DNA of 5,887 nucleotides, from assembly GCA_012512335.1 (NCBI GenBank), contig JAAZEK010000526.1, forward strand, positions 1 through 5,887, written 5' to 3'. The notes under the pieces are model-generated. The model was not told the DNA's origin. It worked only from the letters and a program-made list of their open reading frames with translations, and did not search any database. Positions 5,114 to 5,887 of this stretch are shown here, piece after piece (position 1 is the stretch's first letter; every line of letters starts with the position of its first letter). The position numbers and the translations under genes are program-made. Source of the DNA: Clostridiales bacterium (GTDB taxonomy: Bacteria > Bacillota > Clostridia > Caldicoprobacterales > DTU083).

Positions 5114-5887
5114 AAGATTATTACAGCATTCTGGAAATATCAAAAGATGCTCCAAAAGTAGATATAAAAAAGGCTTATTTTCGTATGATCCGAAAATATC
5201 CACCGGACAGAAAGCCTGATGACTTCAAGAAGGTACGGGAAGCATATGAGATTCTCTTTGACGAGCATACACGAAAAGAATACGATTCTATTGACAGTAT
5301 GCCTATCATAGTGAAAACATATTACAACAGCGGGAAACAGGCAATGGCTGAAGGTGACTACGAGAGTGCAGTGCAGCGATTGAAGGAAATTACCAAGGTA
5401 TATCCAGATTTTACAGTAGTAAACAGTCTTCTAGGAGATGCTGCACTGGAAAATGGGAACAGTGGCACAGCCGTTCAGATATTTAAGAAATTAGTAGATC
5501 AAGAACCTGAAAATGCAAGCTTTTCAGGCAAACTGGCTCAGGCTTATCTAGAACGAGGTTGGCAAAAGAAAGCCATTGAACAGTTTAATATTGCTTTGTC
5601 ATTGGATGAGGACAATGTATCTTTATGGTGTGATCTTATAGAAGCCCACTTTCAGAATGATGACATAGATCATGCAATAAAAATTGGCTGGACTGGAATA
5701 GAAGTTAGCAAAAGGAATGACTGGGACAATTTACCTATATGTAACATCCTCATACAACTCTGCTTGAATAGGGGTAAGACTGATAGTATAGGAATGGTTC
5801 TGCAGGAGATTAGACTATCAGCATCAAAGTATTCAGATGAAAAAGACAACATAGCCTGGCTTCTGGCAAGCATTGCAAAGATGATGC
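5110..5887 (+). CDS. J-domain/TPR protein with a PPD in place of HPD, truncated by window edge
   Basis: Open from ATG 5110 to the right edge with no stop, so at least 259 residues. The ATG overlaps the TPR gene's stop as ATGA, and GGAGG at 5094-5098 is upstream. Residues 1-60 form a J domain: 'KDYYSILEISKDA' (helix I), 'IKKAYFRMIRKY' (helix II), a short loop, 'FKKVREAYEIL' (helix III) and 'RKEYD' at its end. The HPD tripeptide that triggers Hsp70 ATP hydrolysis is Pro31-Pro32-Asp33 here (bases 5200-5208). From about residue 70, TPR-like units of about 34 residues follow: near 70-103 ('GKQAMAEGDYESAVQRLKEI'), 104-137, 138-171 ('LAQAYLERGWQKKAIEQF') and 172-205, with further helices to the edge. 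No membrane segment is visible. It is the natural co-chaperone for the operon's Hsp70, but its stimulating activity is in doubt because of the missing histidine. Confidence 0.88.
   Translation, partial: MKDYYSILEISKDAPKVDIKKAYFRMIRKYPPDRKPDDFKKVREAYEILFDEHTRKEYDSIDSMPIIVKTYYNSGKQAMAEGDYESAVQRLKEITKVYPDFTVVNSLLGDAALENGNSGTAVQIFKKLVDQEPENASFSGKLAQAYLERGWQKKAIEQFNIALSLDEDNVSLWCDLIEAHFQNDDIDHAIKIGWTGIEVSKRNDWDNLPICNILIQLCLNRGKTDSIGMVLQEIRLSASKYSDEKDNIAWLLASIAKMM

Noticed and set aside
5670..5873. Reverse-strand open frame near the right edge
   Set aside because: It lies opposite the uninterrupted J-TPR coding frame and shows no supporting signal.
1..5887. CRISPR array, tRNA or rRNA genes, insertion sequence, or prophage attachment site
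   Set aside because: No regularly spaced repeats, cloverleaf-like segments, transposase motifs or terminal inverted repeats were seen on either strand by eye; a covariance-model search was not possible.

Overview
The window looks like part of a Bacillota (probably clostridial) chromosome. It is moderately AT-rich, has Gram-positive-style Shine-Dalgarno sites and a sigma-A type promoter, and opens with the tail of a LytR-CpsA-Psr (LCP) cell-wall protein. This placement is inferred from gene content and base composition only. All genes read rightwards and the window is packed, with no gap over 101 bases.

Bases 1-258 hold the C-terminus of the LCP protein, cut by the left edge. Next, at about 295-1959, is a complete beta-CASP metallo-beta-lactamase-fold protein of the CPSF73/YSH1-like (COG1236) class with all its metal-binding motifs, so a probable RNA endonuclease or exonuclease. 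A gap of about 100 bases follows. It contains a convincing sigma-A promoter (TTGAAA, 17-base spacer, TACAAT at 1988-2016) and a good ribosome binding site, and it starts a new transcription unit.

That unit, 2060 to beyond the right edge, is a self-contained accessory Hsp70 system: a divergent GrpE-like exchange factor (2060-2722), an Hsp70 that resembles E. coli HscC more than housekeeping DnaK (2727-4442), a TPR protein (4439-5113), and a J-domain protein with its own TPR array (5110 to the edge). The last three genes are joined by two ATGA stop/start overlaps and the first two lie 4 bases apart, so co-expression in fixed ratio is likely. The J-domain protein has Pro-Pro-Asp where a working J domain has His-Pro-Asp. 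The GrpE-like protein ends in a tandem nine-residue repeat.

The expected cycle is J protein plus TPR modules selecting clients or docking sites, the HscC-like Hsp70 binding and releasing them, and the GrpE-like protein driving nucleotide exchange. The client is unknown. The altered HPD motif raises the question of whether the J protein triggers ATP hydrolysis at all or acts as an adaptor. The beta-CASP gene next door may be a chance neighbour or a functional associate; the separate promoter argues for at least partly independent expression.
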